Shown here one piece after another: positions 1-8,700 of a stretch of DNA of 12,219 nucleotides. Each line of letters opens with the position of its first letter. Position 1 is the stretch's first letter. The position numbers and the translations under genes were made by a program. Under the pieces are notes generated by a model, which was given only the letters and a program-made list of their open reading frames with translations, was not told where the DNA came from and searched no databases. This DNA comes from an uncultured Lachnospiraceae bacterium (GTDB taxonomy: Bacteria > Bacillota > Clostridia > Lachnospirales > Lachnospiraceae), in assembly GCA_905236275.1 (NCBI GenBank), contig CAJOPI010000114.1, forward strand, positions 1-12,219. Direction: 5' to 3'.

Positions 1-62
1 CAATAACATCATACGCATTCCCCTGACAACAATTTTGAACCAAATAACTTTTTAAGGACCTA

Positions 63-90
63 TAAAGTAAAAGCTTTTTCCTGCCGATAA
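63..90 (+). promoter_or_regulatory. Flagellar sigma (sigma-D / sigma-28) promoter candidate
   Basis: A TAAAGTAA box at 63-70 is followed by a perfect GCCGATAA box at 83-90, with 16 nt between TAAA and GCCGATAA. The known sigma-28/sigma-D consensus is TAAA, about 15 nt, then GCCGATAA or GCCGATAT, so the -10 box matches fully and the spacing is within one base. Transcription would start near 96-98 and give a leader of about 27 nt before the ATG at 124. No well-spaced sigma-A promoter is visible here: TTGAAC at 35-40 and TATAAA at 61-66 are 20 nt apart. Seen in sequence; sigma-factor use is inferred. Confidence 0.75.
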
Positions 91-94
91 ATAA

Positions 95-119
95 GTGAGT
101 AGTTATTCTCACAGGGGGG
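95..119 (+). promoter_or_regulatory. Leader hairpin and Shine-Dalgarno site of the REC-EAL gene
   Basis: GTGAG (95-99) and CTCAC (108-112) form a 5-bp inverted repeat with an 8-nt loop. They are followed directly by the purine-rich run AGGGGGG (113-119), which ends 4 nt before the ATG at 124. The Shine-Dalgarno run supports this start. The small stem lies at the predicted transcript 5' end; whether it affects mRNA stability or translation is unknown. Confidence 0.5.
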
Positions 120-123
120 AAAT

Positions 124-1362
124 ATGGTAGATTTTTTGACGGGAACGCTTAAATATAAAAGAAAAATTCTGGTGGTTGACGATGATGAGGTCAATCGTTT
201 CATGCTTAAGGATATGCTCGAAGACGACTATGATATCCTGCTTGCCTCGAATGGCAGGGAAGGTCTTGAAATGCTGCGCGAAAATTCAACCTCACTCTCA
301 ATAGTGCTCTTGGATCTCATCATGCCTGAAATGGACGGCTATGCATTCATGAAGGAGGTCGAAAAGGATGACAGATTAAGCCGGATTCCCGTCATTGTCC
401 TCACCTCCGAAAGCTCCGCAGAGGTTATAAGCCTTCGTATGGGAGCGGCGGATTTTTTATCGAAGCCCTACAGCGAGCCCGATGTCATCAAAGCGAGGCT
501 CGAAAAAACCATCCGGCTCTACGAGCGCAATATCAATAATCATTACGAAAACCCCTCTGCCAATGATAATACAACGGATGAAAAGAAGGCTTATGAAAAC
601 CGGCTTATTGCCGATATGGATAAGGCTCTGGCAGAAAAGCAGTTCATTGTTTTTTACCAGCCCAAATACGCCATCAAGACCGAGAAGCCTTATCTTTGTT
701 CGGCAGAAGCCCTGATACGCTGGAAGCATCCCGAATTCGGAATGGTAAGTCCGGGAGTCTTTATCCCGCTTTTCGAGCGTAACGGACGAATCATAGAGCT
801 TGACCATTATGTATGGAGGGCAGCCGCAGAACAGATCTCGGAATGGAAAACCGGCTATGGTGTGACAGTTCCCGTTTCCGTAAATGTTTCCCGCATGGAT
901 ATTTTAGACGAAAGATTTGTTGAAAAAATCGAAAACATCGTGAGCGAAACAGGCGTTTCCCCGAAGGAATATCTGCTTGAAATAACGGAATCAGCCTTCA
1001 TTGAGGATTCCGGTCTGATAAATAAAAAAATCGAGAGGCTTCGGGAGCTGGGATTCCAGATTGCAATGGACGATTTCGGAACAGGATATTCTTCGCTGAA
1101 TATGATATCAAGCATGCCGATAGACATATTGAAGCTCGACAGGGGATTTGTAAGAAACATCCATGATAATCCAAAGAATTACAGAATGGTCGAGATTGTC
1201 ATGGATATCGCGAAGCTTTTGGACGTGAAGGTAGTTGCGGAGGGTGTGGAAACCGAGGCACAGCATGAACTTCTAAAAAAAGTTGGCGTTGATATAATAC
1301 AGGGCTTTTTCTATTCAAAGCCTGTACCGCCTGAGGAATTCGAAATCTTTCTGACTGCGTAA
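124..1362 (+). CDS. Response regulator with EAL domain: c-di-GMP phosphodiesterase
   Basis: A 412-residue cytoplasmic protein. Residues about 13-130 form a receiver domain: acidic D19-D21, phosphoacceptor D64 in LLDLIMPEMDG, T94 and K114 in the usual places. Residues about 160-410 form an EAL domain with the full catalytic set: E195 of EAL, N254 in VNVSRMD, E286 in LEITES, D316-D317 in MDDFGTGYSS, K337 and D339 in LKLD, E373 in AEGVE and Q393 in QGFFYSKP. It should hydrolyse cyclic di-GMP to pGpG under control of phosphorylation. There is no GGDEF domain and no membrane segment. The ATG follows a strong Shine-Dalgarno run and a sigma-D-like promoter, which suggests a role in switching between motile and sessile states. 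No histidine kinase lies next to it, so its phosphodonor is unknown. It is transcribed toward the three-gene sensor operon and ends at a shared terminator. Confidence 0.95.
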   Translation: MVDFLTGTLKYKRKILVVDDDEVNRFMLKDMLEDDYDILLASNGREGLEMLRENSTSLSIVLLDLIMPEMDGYAFMKEVEKDDRLSRIPVIVLTSESSAEVISLRMGAADFLSKPYSEPDVIKARLEKTIRLYERNINNHYENPSANDNTTDEKKAYENRLIADMDKALAEKQFIVFYQPKYAIKTEKPYLCSAEALIRWKHPEFGMVSPGVFIPLFERNGRIIELDHYVWRAAAEQISEWKTGYGVTVPVSVNVSRMDILDERFVEKIENIVSETGVSPKEYLLEITESAFIEDSGLINKKIERLRELGFQIAMDDFGTGYSSLNMISSMPIDILKLDRGFVRNIHDNPKNYRMVEIVMDIAKLLDVKVVAEGVETEAQHELLKKVGVDIIQGFFYSKPVPPEEFEIFLTA

Positions 1363-1386
1363 ATAAGGAACTGTAGATAAATCAGC

Positions 1387-1435
1387 AAAACGCCGGCTAT
1401 ATGCTGCAAAATATCAGCAGTACCACCGGCGTTTT
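1387..1435. terminator. Bidirectional intrinsic terminator
   Basis: AAAACGCCGG (1387-1396) is exactly complementary to CCGGCGTTTT (1426-1435), with a weaker inner stem TGCTG (1402-1406) / CAGCA (1415-1419). The A-run and T-run outside the GC stem make it work on both strands. It lies between the convergent REC-EAL gene (+) and the solute-binding protein gene (-) and would end both transcripts. Confidence 0.85.
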
Positions 1436-1443
1436 ATCATGTC

Positions 1444-3084
1444 TTAAGAGCTCTTTTTCAGCTTTTTTTCCACCTCAAAATCCAGTCTTTTTATATACGC
1501 ATCAACATCGACTTTTGAATTGTATTCCTCCATATAGGCATCCCAGTTTTTTTCAAAGCTTCCTTCCTCGGACATGATAACTATCGGCAGCCATTTCCTT
1601 TTGACTTTCTCCATATTTTCCTTCGCTCTGCCGTAGTCGGTGTCATTTCCCCAGTCGGCAGTCACATAATGAAGCGGATACCAGGGGGCACCCTCTGTCT
1701 CTTCTCCCAAAAAATCACGCCAGGTTCTGTAACCGTATGCATCCATTATCCTTTTATCCAGATCAGAAAGGCGGCTGTAGAAAATCTCCGGCTGCTCGGC
1801 AGGGTCAACACAGTTTATATTGTCCGAAAGCATACCCTCATATCCCGGAAACTGCGAATAGGGACAGACATTTTTCTCCTGAAATTCACCATTCGCCCAG
1901 TTCTCCGTCTGAGCCTCATTCCTGTAAAATACACCGTCGGAGTCAACCTCATAATCAACACCTTCCTCTCCCCAGTGCCTGAGTATCATCACTTCAGGCG
2001 AAAGAAGTCCGTCGATAAAGGAAAGTGCGCCCTTGACATCCTTGCAGCTTACAGATATTCCGAGTCCCGAGGCCGTATTCAGATTGGTCTCCCTGCAAAG
2101 ATAATTTCCGCTGATACTCTCATTCGCCGTAACCGCCAGCGGAACATACATATATTCATCCATGCTCTTGCCATGAAGCTCACTCATGGCATCGATTATC
2201 TCCCAGTACTGGTCAACCATTCCGAGAACCCTTCCCGATGAAAGCCTCCGGAGATACTGGTCGTAGGAAAGCGTGAAGGTCTCAGGGTCTATAAGCCCTT
2301 TCCCATACATCTCATTCAGCTTTTCATAATACTGTTTCGCTTCCGGAAGCGTGTCATAGATTCCCGTTTTTCCCGTCTTACTGTCAACCGTTGCACAGCC
2401 GTTATTCGGATACCCGGCAAGAAACATGGGCGGATTTTCCAGACAGAAATACCGCCAGTCATCGCACAGTATTTCAAAGCCTATTGTGCTTTCACCATTA
2501 GTTTCCGCTTCCGCATTTCTGTAGCTTTCTATCAGGTCAAAATATTCATCAAGGGTTTTTATCTTCGGATATCCCGCCCATTCAAGAACCCTTTTCTGTA
2601 TCCAGAAAGCCTCTCCCGACGGCATTGTTGACGTATCATGTCCGTTTATGACTCCGTACTGCGGGATAAAATAAATATGCCCGTCAGATTTCCTTAAGGA
2701 CTCCCACTGCTCTTTGCTGAGATAATTTTTTATCCTCGGATATCTGTTGATATAATCTTCCAGCGGGACGAGTGCCCCCGCTTCTATGAGGAGGTCGGTT
2801 GCCGAGCTTCCGTCTATGAAATCAGGATATTCATCCGAGGCTATAAGGCTCCTTATCTTTTCCTCCGCAGTCTGCGCCGTCAGCTTCTCCACGTCCGCCT
2901 TTGCCCCGGTTATCGAAGCAATTTTATCCTTAAGCCTCGTATCCTTGTGGTCCTCAGGTCCCGTAACCGCAAAAAGAGCCGTATAAGTCCTGACCTGATT
3001 CTTCTCAGGCATCAGATTGATAAATAAAACAGCAGCTATTCCCGCAATTATAAGAAACGGGATAATTATTCTCCAGACCTTCAT
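1444..3084 (-). CDS. Extracellular solute-binding protein, family 1, N-terminally membrane-anchored
   Basis: A 546-residue protein resembling the large ABC-type sugar-binding proteins (LipO/YtcQ-like, COG1653) found beside YesM/YesN pairs. Residues about 5-24 are a single hydrophobic helix after MKVWR. No lipobox cysteine follows and no clear signal-peptidase site is seen, so it is probably anchored by this helix rather than secreted or lipidated. The mature part has features usual for the family: a degraded-substrate-cleft pattern with EYPDFIDGSSA, a LVPLEDYINRYP segment, the IYFIPQYG strand and a long C-terminal lobe rich in Trp, Tyr and Asp. Its ATG overlaps the stop of the response-regulator gene as ATGA, and AGGA lies 7 nt upstream, so translation is coupled. 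No permease or ATPase gene follows; the operon ends at the terminator at 1387-1435. It may present a sugar to the co-encoded kinase or serve a transporter encoded elsewhere. The ligand is unknown. Confidence 0.88.
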   Translation of the reverse strand: MKVWRIIIPFLIIAGIAAVLFINLMPEKNQVRTYTALFAVTGPEDHKDTRLKDKIASITGAKADVEKLTAQTAEEKIRSLIASDEYPDFIDGSSATDLLIEAGALVPLEDYINRYPRIKNYLSKEQWESLRKSDGHIYFIPQYGVINGHDTSTMPSGEAFWIQKRVLEWAGYPKIKTLDEYFDLIESYRNAEAETNGESTIGFEILCDDWRYFCLENPPMFLAGYPNNGCATVDSKTGKTGIYDTLPEAKQYYEKLNEMYGKGLIDPETFTLSYDQYLRRLSSGRVLGMVDQYWEIIDAMSELHGKSMDEYMYVPLAVTANESISGNYLCRETNLNTASGLGISVSCKDVKGALSFIDGLLSPEVMILRHWGEEGVDYEVDSDGVFYRNEAQTENWANGEFQEKNVCPYSQFPGYEGMLSDNINCVDPAEQPEIFYSRLSDLDKRIMDAYGYRTWRDFLGEETEGAPWYPLHYVTADWGNDTDYGRAKENMEKVKRKWLPIVIMSEEGSFEKNWDAYMEEYNSKVDVDAYIKRLDFEVEKKLKKSS

Positions 3085-3947
3085 TTCTTCATCCTGTTCT
3101 TTATCCTGTATTGATTTGGCGTAACGCCTTTCAGCTGAACGAACCTGCTTATAAAGACATCCGCATTCGGAAATCCAAGCTCTTCGGCAATCTCATAAAT
3201 TCTCTTATCAGTATTTAAGAGCATTTCCTCCGCATCCCTTATGCGAAGATAATAAACATAATCCTTGAAAAGCATATCATGCTTACTCTTAAAAAGCTGC
3301 CCCAGATAAACATTATTTACGTGAAAAATTTCTCCCAGCTGCTTTAAGCTGATATTCTCCCGGTAATGCTTATCCAGATAATCGTCAATCTCCCTTACAA
3401 GGTCCTTTTTTTCGAATTTTCTGCTCTCCTCATTCTTTTTAACGGCATTTATCAAAGGGTCTATATCCTTCTGTTTTTCAAGAACCTCCGAAGCATAGTC
3501 TTTTTCACTGCCGTCCCCATCAAGCAGGTCTAAAAGAATTTCCTTCTGTTCGCTGTAAATCCGTTCCAGCCTGTCGGATTTTTGAGACTTAACCTTCTCT
3601 ATTATGACAGTCAGTTCCTCAGTCTGAACCGGCTTCAGCAGATAATCACTTATCCCGCAGCCCATTGCCTTCCGCGCATATTCAAAATCGGCAAATCCGG
3701 TCAGGATAACAATATGTGCCGAGCTTATCTTTTCTTTCTTTATTTTTTCCGCAAGTTCAAGCCCCGTCATTCCGGGCATTTTTATATCAAGAAAAATCAG
3801 GTCAACCTTTATATTTTTAAGGAGCGACAGGGCTTCAAGCGCATTCCCCGCCTCTGCCCCTATTTCACAGCCGTATTTTCTCCAGTCGATTATCCGTCTG
3901 AGACCTTCCCTGATGAACGGCTCATCATCAATTATCATTACCTTCAT
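3081..3947 (-). CDS. YesN-type response regulator: receiver plus AraC DNA-binding domain
   Basis: A 288-residue transcription factor. Residues 1-120 form a receiver domain with D7-D8, phosphoacceptor D54 in FLDIKMPG, T83 and K105 in LLKP. Residues about 183-286 form an AraC/XylS domain with two helix-turn-helix units; ISLKQLGEIFHVNNVYLGQLF and RIYEIAEELGFPNADVFISR are characteristic. The stretch between the two domains is only about 60 residues, so it is shorter than many YesN proteins. I chose the ATG at 3947 rather than the in-frame TTG at 3953, because the run GGGGG at 3954-3958 then sits 6 nt upstream. The gene overlaps the end of the kinase gene by 20 bp and overlaps the binding-protein gene by 4 bp, so the three form one operon. 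It probably activates sugar-utilisation genes when phosphorylated by the adjacent kinase; the target promoters are not known. Confidence 0.93.
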   Translation of the reverse strand: MKVMIIDDEPFIREGLRRIIDWRKYGCEIGAEAGNALEALSLLKNIKVDLIFLDIKMPGMTGLELAEKIKKEKISSAHIVILTGFADFEYARKAMGCGISDYLLKPVQTEELTVIIEKVKSQKSDRLERIYSEQKEILLDLLDGDGSEKDYASEVLEKQKDIDPLINAVKKNEESRKFEKKDLVREIDDYLDKHYRENISLKQLGEIFHVNNVYLGQLFKSKHDMLFKDYVYYLRIRDAEEMLLNTDKRIYEIAEELGFPNADVFISRFVQLKGVTPNQYRIKNRMKK

Positions 3948-5694
3948 TATCAACCCCCGGCATTACGATACATACCTCTGTTCCACCAGCTTCAGAGCTG
4001 TTGATTTCGATTATCAGCTTCTCCCCGTAAAGCTGTTTCAGTCGTATAACGGTATTTATTATCCCGATGCTTTTATTCGCAGCTTCTATATAGGAAATGT
4101 CAGCATTTTCGATGAGCTCGCGAAGCTCTGCAAGGCGTTCTTCATCCATTCCCCTTCCGTTATCCATTATTTCGGCATAAATCAGCCCTTCATCCAGCGA
4201 TACCACAACACTTATGGAACCGCCCTCAACACTGTTCTCTATCCCATGAATACAGGCATTCTCCACAAAAGTTATAATGGAAAATTTCGGTATAAAAAGC
4301 TCCCTGCACTCTTCCTGAACCGTCAGCGAAAATTCCAGTCTGTCCCCGAATCTGTATTTCTGGATTTCAAGATAGCGCTGAACATTTCTGCACTCATTTT
4401 CCACAGTTACCTTGTCCGAGTTCCAGCGGATATTTTCACGAAGAAGCATTGAAAAATTTTCAAGTATCTTTGCAGTTTCCGTCTCATTTTTGATAAGGCT
4501 GTGCATCCGGATACTTTCAAGCGCGTTAAACATAAAGTGCGGATTTATCTGGCTCTGCAAAGCATGAAGCTCCGCCTGTTTTTTAGACAAAAGCAGCTCC
4601 TGCTCCCTTTCCTTATTCTTGTAGACCGTTTCGATCAGTTCCCGTATACGGAGTACCATGAGGTTGTAGCTTTGAATTATGCTCCCTATCTCATCTCTTG
4701 AAGGCTCGATCTTTACCTCCTCATAAAGATCATTTTTCACACGCTCGATATTTTCCCCCATCGCGTAGAGCCTGTCATTGATGGAACGGAATATCAGGTA
4801 AAGCGTGATTGCCGGAAGGATCAGCGAAAATATATAAAGGGCGATAAGCATATTGATTTTTTCGCCCGGAATTTCCACCCAGCTTTTCTTATTGTCTATC
4901 ATGAGAATCTTAAATTTTGTTCCGTATATTTCCGGCTCCCTCTCCAGCAGCACACCACTGACATTTTTAAGGTCAAGCTTCCCGAATGCTTTTGAAGCAT
5001 TATCATTTTCTCCGGCAGACATGATGACATTGCCGTTTTCATCCATGAGATAACCTTCATGACCACCGCAGATCATCGTCATGCTCTTCTGCAGTTCGTC
5101 ATAATTAACATCCAGCATTATGCATCCGTTTCCGTCGTAGAAATTCATTTTCTTTACGATGGCGAGATGCCTTCCTATCGGTATATAGCCGCCGGATTCC
5201 CCGTTTTCGTAAAAGGCGCAGACGATATAATCCCTCTCCGACTCCATCAGTTTTTTATACCAGAAGGTTTCCGTCACCAGCTCCCGATTTACAAAATATC
5301 TCCCGTTTACAATAGTTGGATTATCCGTACATATCGTTATCCCGTCTGTTGATTCCGCGGAATAATAATACTGTATCGCCTCACTCTCCATAAGTTCGTT
5401 GAAGGCAGCATAATAATCAGCTTCCGACTTATATTCCTTTTCCAAAAAATCATCAATCGTATCCATTCTCTCTATATAGTCAGCGATTGAGATAAGCTCC
5501 CGAAGCGAGTTCCTTATGTCATATTCAAGCCGGCTTGCGGCGTTCTTCATCTCCGCCCTCGTCTGACTGCGGTTCTCATCTTCAATATTTCTGAAAAAAT
5601 ATATATTCGTTAAAAGCATTGGTATAAAGATACTCACGAAGATTATTATTAAGTTCTTTTCCCTGAGCTTCAGGTTATTCAAAAGTTTTATCAT
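3928..5694 (-). CDS. YesM-type sensor histidine kinase (HisKA_7TM-independent, LytS/YesM class)
   Basis: A 588-residue membrane kinase. One helix is at about residues 15-34 and a second at about 283-305; between them lies an extracytoplasmic sensor region of roughly 250 residues, dCache-like in length and pattern (YLMDENGNVIMSA). A HAMP segment follows (about 305-360), then a coiled stretch KNKEREQELLLSKKQAEL. The His_kinase domain carries H386 in QINPHFMFNAL, and the ATPase domain carries N479 in FVENACIHG and D511 in MDNGRGMD. All expected catalytic motifs are present. The partner is the YesN-type regulator encoded 20 bp into its 3' end. The ATG at 5694 is the only possible start after an in-frame TAG, yet no Shine-Dalgarno sequence precedes it, and a strong hairpin ends only 19 nt upstream. 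The ligand may be a plant-wall sugar, by context only. Confidence 0.93.
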   Translation of the reverse strand: MIKLLNNLKLREKNLIIIFVSIFIPMLLTNIYFFRNIEDENRSQTRAEMKNAASRLEYDIRNSLRELISIADYIERMDTIDDFLEKEYKSEADYYAAFNELMESEAIQYYYSAESTDGITICTDNPTIVNGRYFVNRELVTETFWYKKLMESERDYIVCAFYENGESGGYIPIGRHLAIVKKMNFYDGNGCIMLDVNYDELQKSMTMICGGHEGYLMDENGNVIMSAGENDNASKAFGKLDLKNVSGVLLEREPEIYGTKFKILMIDNKKSWVEIPGEKINMLIALYIFSLILPAITLYLIFRSINDRLYAMGENIERVKNDLYEEVKIEPSRDEIGSIIQSYNLMVLRIRELIETVYKNKEREQELLLSKKQAELHALQSQINPHFMFNALESIRMHSLIKNETETAKILENFSMLLRENIRWNSDKVTVENECRNVQRYLEIQKYRFGDRLEFSLTVQEECRELFIPKFSIITFVENACIHGIENSVEGGSISVVVSLDEGLIYAEIMDNGRGMDEERLAELRELIENADISYIEAANKSIGIINTVIRLKQLYGEKLIIEINSSEAGGTEVCIVMPGVDNEGNDN

Positions 5695-5713
5695 ATGAGA
5701 ACACGCAAACTAT

Positions 5714-5752
5714 GGCAAAAGCCCCCGCTGCTTTCGCAGTGAGGGTTTTGCC
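5714..5752 (-). terminator. Intrinsic terminator after the GH43 gene
   Basis: On the - strand, a long imperfect stem beginning GGCAAAA and closing TTTTGCC is capped by CTGC-GAAA-GCAG, a stable GNRA tetraloop. The 3' arm contains the T-run. It lies 37 nt after the GH43 stop and just 19 nt before the kinase ATG. It should end most GH43 transcripts, but could let some pass into the sensor operon as an attenuator. Confidence 0.8.
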
Positions 5753-5758
5753 TTTTGG

Positions 5759-5786
5759 ATAATGGATTTTAATTGTATCTTGTCGG
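5759..5786 (-). promoter_or_regulatory. Weak sigma-A promoter candidate for the sensor operon
   Basis: Between the GH43 stop and the terminator hairpin, the - strand reads CCGACA (5781-5786), a 16-nt spacer, then CATTAT (5759-5764). Each box matches four of six consensus positions. If used, the kinase transcript would begin with the terminator-like hairpin. This is a weak call, made because there is very little other room for a promoter. Confidence 0.2.
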
Positions 5787-5789
5787 CAT

Positions 5790-8700
5790 TCAGAATATTA
5801 CAGTCGTGGTATAGTTTCTGCCGTTAATCTGTGCAGTAACCTTTACCTTGCCTTTTTTGCTGCTTGTTACAAGAACGTGTCTTCCGTCCTTTGATACCGA
5901 AATCTTTACGTTATTCGGCTTGCTGCTTGACCATACAGCTGTTGAAATCTCTGTTCCTTCGAGGGTTAATTCTGCACCGTCTGTTCCTGCCTTAACCTTC
6001 TTCGGAAGCTTGGGCTGCTCAACCGCAACAGTCTTTGTAACCTCTTTTCCGCCTGCTGTATAAGTTACGGTAAAGCCTGTGCACTTCTTCTTAATGCTGA
6101 GCTTACCCTTCTTACTAACCTTTACGCCCTTGCCGGCAGTTATCTTGAAGGAGCCCTTATCGCCCTTAAGTACGAGCTTTCTTGCCGAAGCATTTACGGT
6201 AACATTTCCTGACTCATCAGAAGCAAGTGTTGTCGTATCCTTCGGAGCTGCAATCTGCTCTGCTGTGGAAGATTTTCCGCTTCCTGCCGATGCCTTGGGT
6301 GCCGGCTCAGAATCAGGCTTGGTAAGATCCTCAGCGGGCTTTTCAGGCTCATCCGGTGTATCTTCAGACGGCTTGTCAGGATTTACAGGTGTATCTTCAC
6401 CCGGCTTATCAGGTTTGTCTTCACCCGGTTTGTCAGGCTCTACAATAGGTTTGTCCTCTCCCGGCTTTTCAGGATCGTCATGTCCGGGCTTGTCAGGATC
6501 AACCGCAGGTGTATCTTCACCCGGCTTGTCGGGTTCCTTGATCTCTCCTTCTCCAAAGATGTAGGAATCAACCGTCATAAGGTCTTCGCCGTCACCCCTG
6601 AATACGAAGAATACGTTTCTCTCTCCCGTGATCTTTGTAAGTTCTGTTGAAAGATCCTTGTATTCGTCTGTTCCTTCGGGAACTTCAAGTTCACCTACAA
6701 GGCTTCCCTCAGGACTGTCAAGACGAACCTCTATCGTTCCGCCCTTCTTCGACTTAACTCTTGCAGTAAACTTATCTGCACCCTTTTCACCAAAGTCAAC
6801 GCCTGCAACGCTTGTCCAGTCGCCGTCATCAAGTGAGGTGAGCTCTCTGTTCGCATTGCTTCCGTCAATATCTGCAACCTTTATGCCCTTGTTCCATGCG
6901 ATCGTTTCAGCTTCAATTGTCTTGTAAGGGTCAAGGCTTTCAAGCTGGCTTATTCCTTCATAGGTTCCCTTGATAGGAAGGATATTTCCGTCCTCGTCAA
7001 ATTCCATAGCATCGATATGGGTTGAACGATATCCCTTTGCTGTTCCGAGTTCCTTTGCAACTGTCTGTGCATGATAGATGAAATAGCTCTTTCCTCTGAA
7101 TACAAAGGTTGCATGGTGGTTATTACCGCCAACACCGAACCATGTAGCCGGATTGTCGAAGATTTCTCCTGCATACTCGAAAGGTCCCATCGGGTCATCA
7201 CTTACCATATAGGCGATATTTCCGTTTCCGGGATAGCCCTCTTTGCTGTGGTTCATGAAGTTCGTGCAGTAGTTGTAGTAATATTTACCATTATACTTGA
7301 AAATACCTGAGTCTTCAAACATTGCGGGAGCGTCAATTTCAACTGCCTCTCCGTCAATGCTTATCATATCTTCACCGAGCTTTGCAACTCTTGCAGTATG
7401 AGGATTGTAAGCCTCTCCGTTTCTTCCGTTATTCGGGATACCACCGCCGAAATAGATGTAAGCAGAACCGTCATCATCCACAAGTACGGCAGGGTCGAAG
7501 CACCATTCAACTCCTTCGCAGCCCGGAACCTTTCTGTTTAAGAGATATCCGCCAACCGGATCTTTCCAGGGACCTATGGGAGAATCACTCTCTACAACAC
7601 CGATACCGCTTCCGTCATTTGCAAAGTAAAGGAAGAACTTGTCTTTACCGTCAATTACCTTATGCGCAACAGCGGGAGCCCATGAGTGTGATGCCCATTT
7701 AGCCGGTCCGTCCTGTCCTGCTATCTTCATTGTGCCATGGTCTGTCCAGTTCACCATGTCCGAGGAAGAAATTACTCTGAGAGTCTTGATGTAACCATAT
7801 GCGTTATCCTTAAGGTTTCCGTTTGCATCATACTCATAATCATCGGCTGTCATATAAACATAAACCCTGTCGTTGTAAACGATTGCATAAGGGTCAGCAC
7901 CGAATTCCTGTGTATAAAGCGGGTTCGAGCAGCCAAGCTTCTTTGCAATGGCACCTGTATCGAGGTATTTAAGCATAACTGTCTTGCTTGCGTCTTTTAC
8001 CTCATAGAAAACATTCCTGCCTCCGTCAACATGAGCAGAAAGGAGTGCTATTTTGCCCTCAACGTCTTTTCTTACATATCCGTTCATCTTGAGCTTAAGG
8101 GTTGCAAAAAGTCCGTCCTCTGCATCAAAGGCAACATCGTCACCCTTTACCTCGATAACGAGCTTGTCGTCTTCCATCCTGTATTCGGCATCTCCGCTGA
8201 TGGCATCCTTATTGAACTCAACATCATCAACGCTTACCTTCTCAGGAAGTGCAGCTGTGAGCTTTAAGCTCTTATAATCTTTCTTTTCAAGCTTATCAAG
8301 CTTAATTTTTGCCTCTGCTTCCTGATTGATAACGCCCAATATCTCATCAGGAGCTTCGAGTGATGCCTTGAGATCGCTTTCTCTGTAGTCCTTGTTTCCC
8401 TCGTTAGCATCCTTTGAAAGCTCAACTATTGAAAGGTCGTCAGCCGTTATATCCACGAGGTCGGCTTCGGTTGTATCGGAAGCGTTCTTCCAGGGTGTTT
8501 CAAAATAAACGCTTACCACGTCTCTGTCATCATCCTCAGAGAAAGTGTATTTTCCTGAAAGATTTACCCACTCGCCTTTTTTAACTTCTTTTGTATCGAT
8601 TGTTGTAAAGCTCTGTCCCTCACCTTTTCTTATGGAAAGTGCGATAGACTGTGAGTCAACCTCATCCTGCTTTACCCATGCACTGAATTTATAGGTATAG

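Noticed and set aside
35..66. Sigma-A promoter TTGAAC / TATAAA before the REC-EAL gene.
   Set aside because: The boxes are 20 nt apart, too far for normal use, while a sigma-D-type pair fits almost perfectly.
1..123. A c-di-GMP riboswitch in the leader of the phosphodiesterase gene.
   Set aside because: The leader after the predicted start is under 30 nt and lacks the conserved GEMM core; only a small 5-bp stem is present.
1444..3084. The solute-binding protein as a lipoprotein.
   Set aside because: No cysteine follows the N-terminal hydrophobic helix, so there is no lipobox.
3948..3953. TTG start for the response regulator at 3953.
   Set aside because: ATG 3947 begins the canonical receiver strand (MKVMIIDDE) and has the GGGGG run at proper spacing.
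6330..6540. Regularly spaced repeats as a CRISPR array.
   Set aside because: The units are short, imperfect, in frame with the GH43 gene and code a linker; no unique spacers of constant length.
6079..6564. Long + strand open frame (161 codons) rich in Ser, Gly and Leu inside the GH43 gene.
   Set aside because: It is the antisense shadow of the Pro-rich repeat linker and C-terminal module; no ribosome site or recognisable domain.
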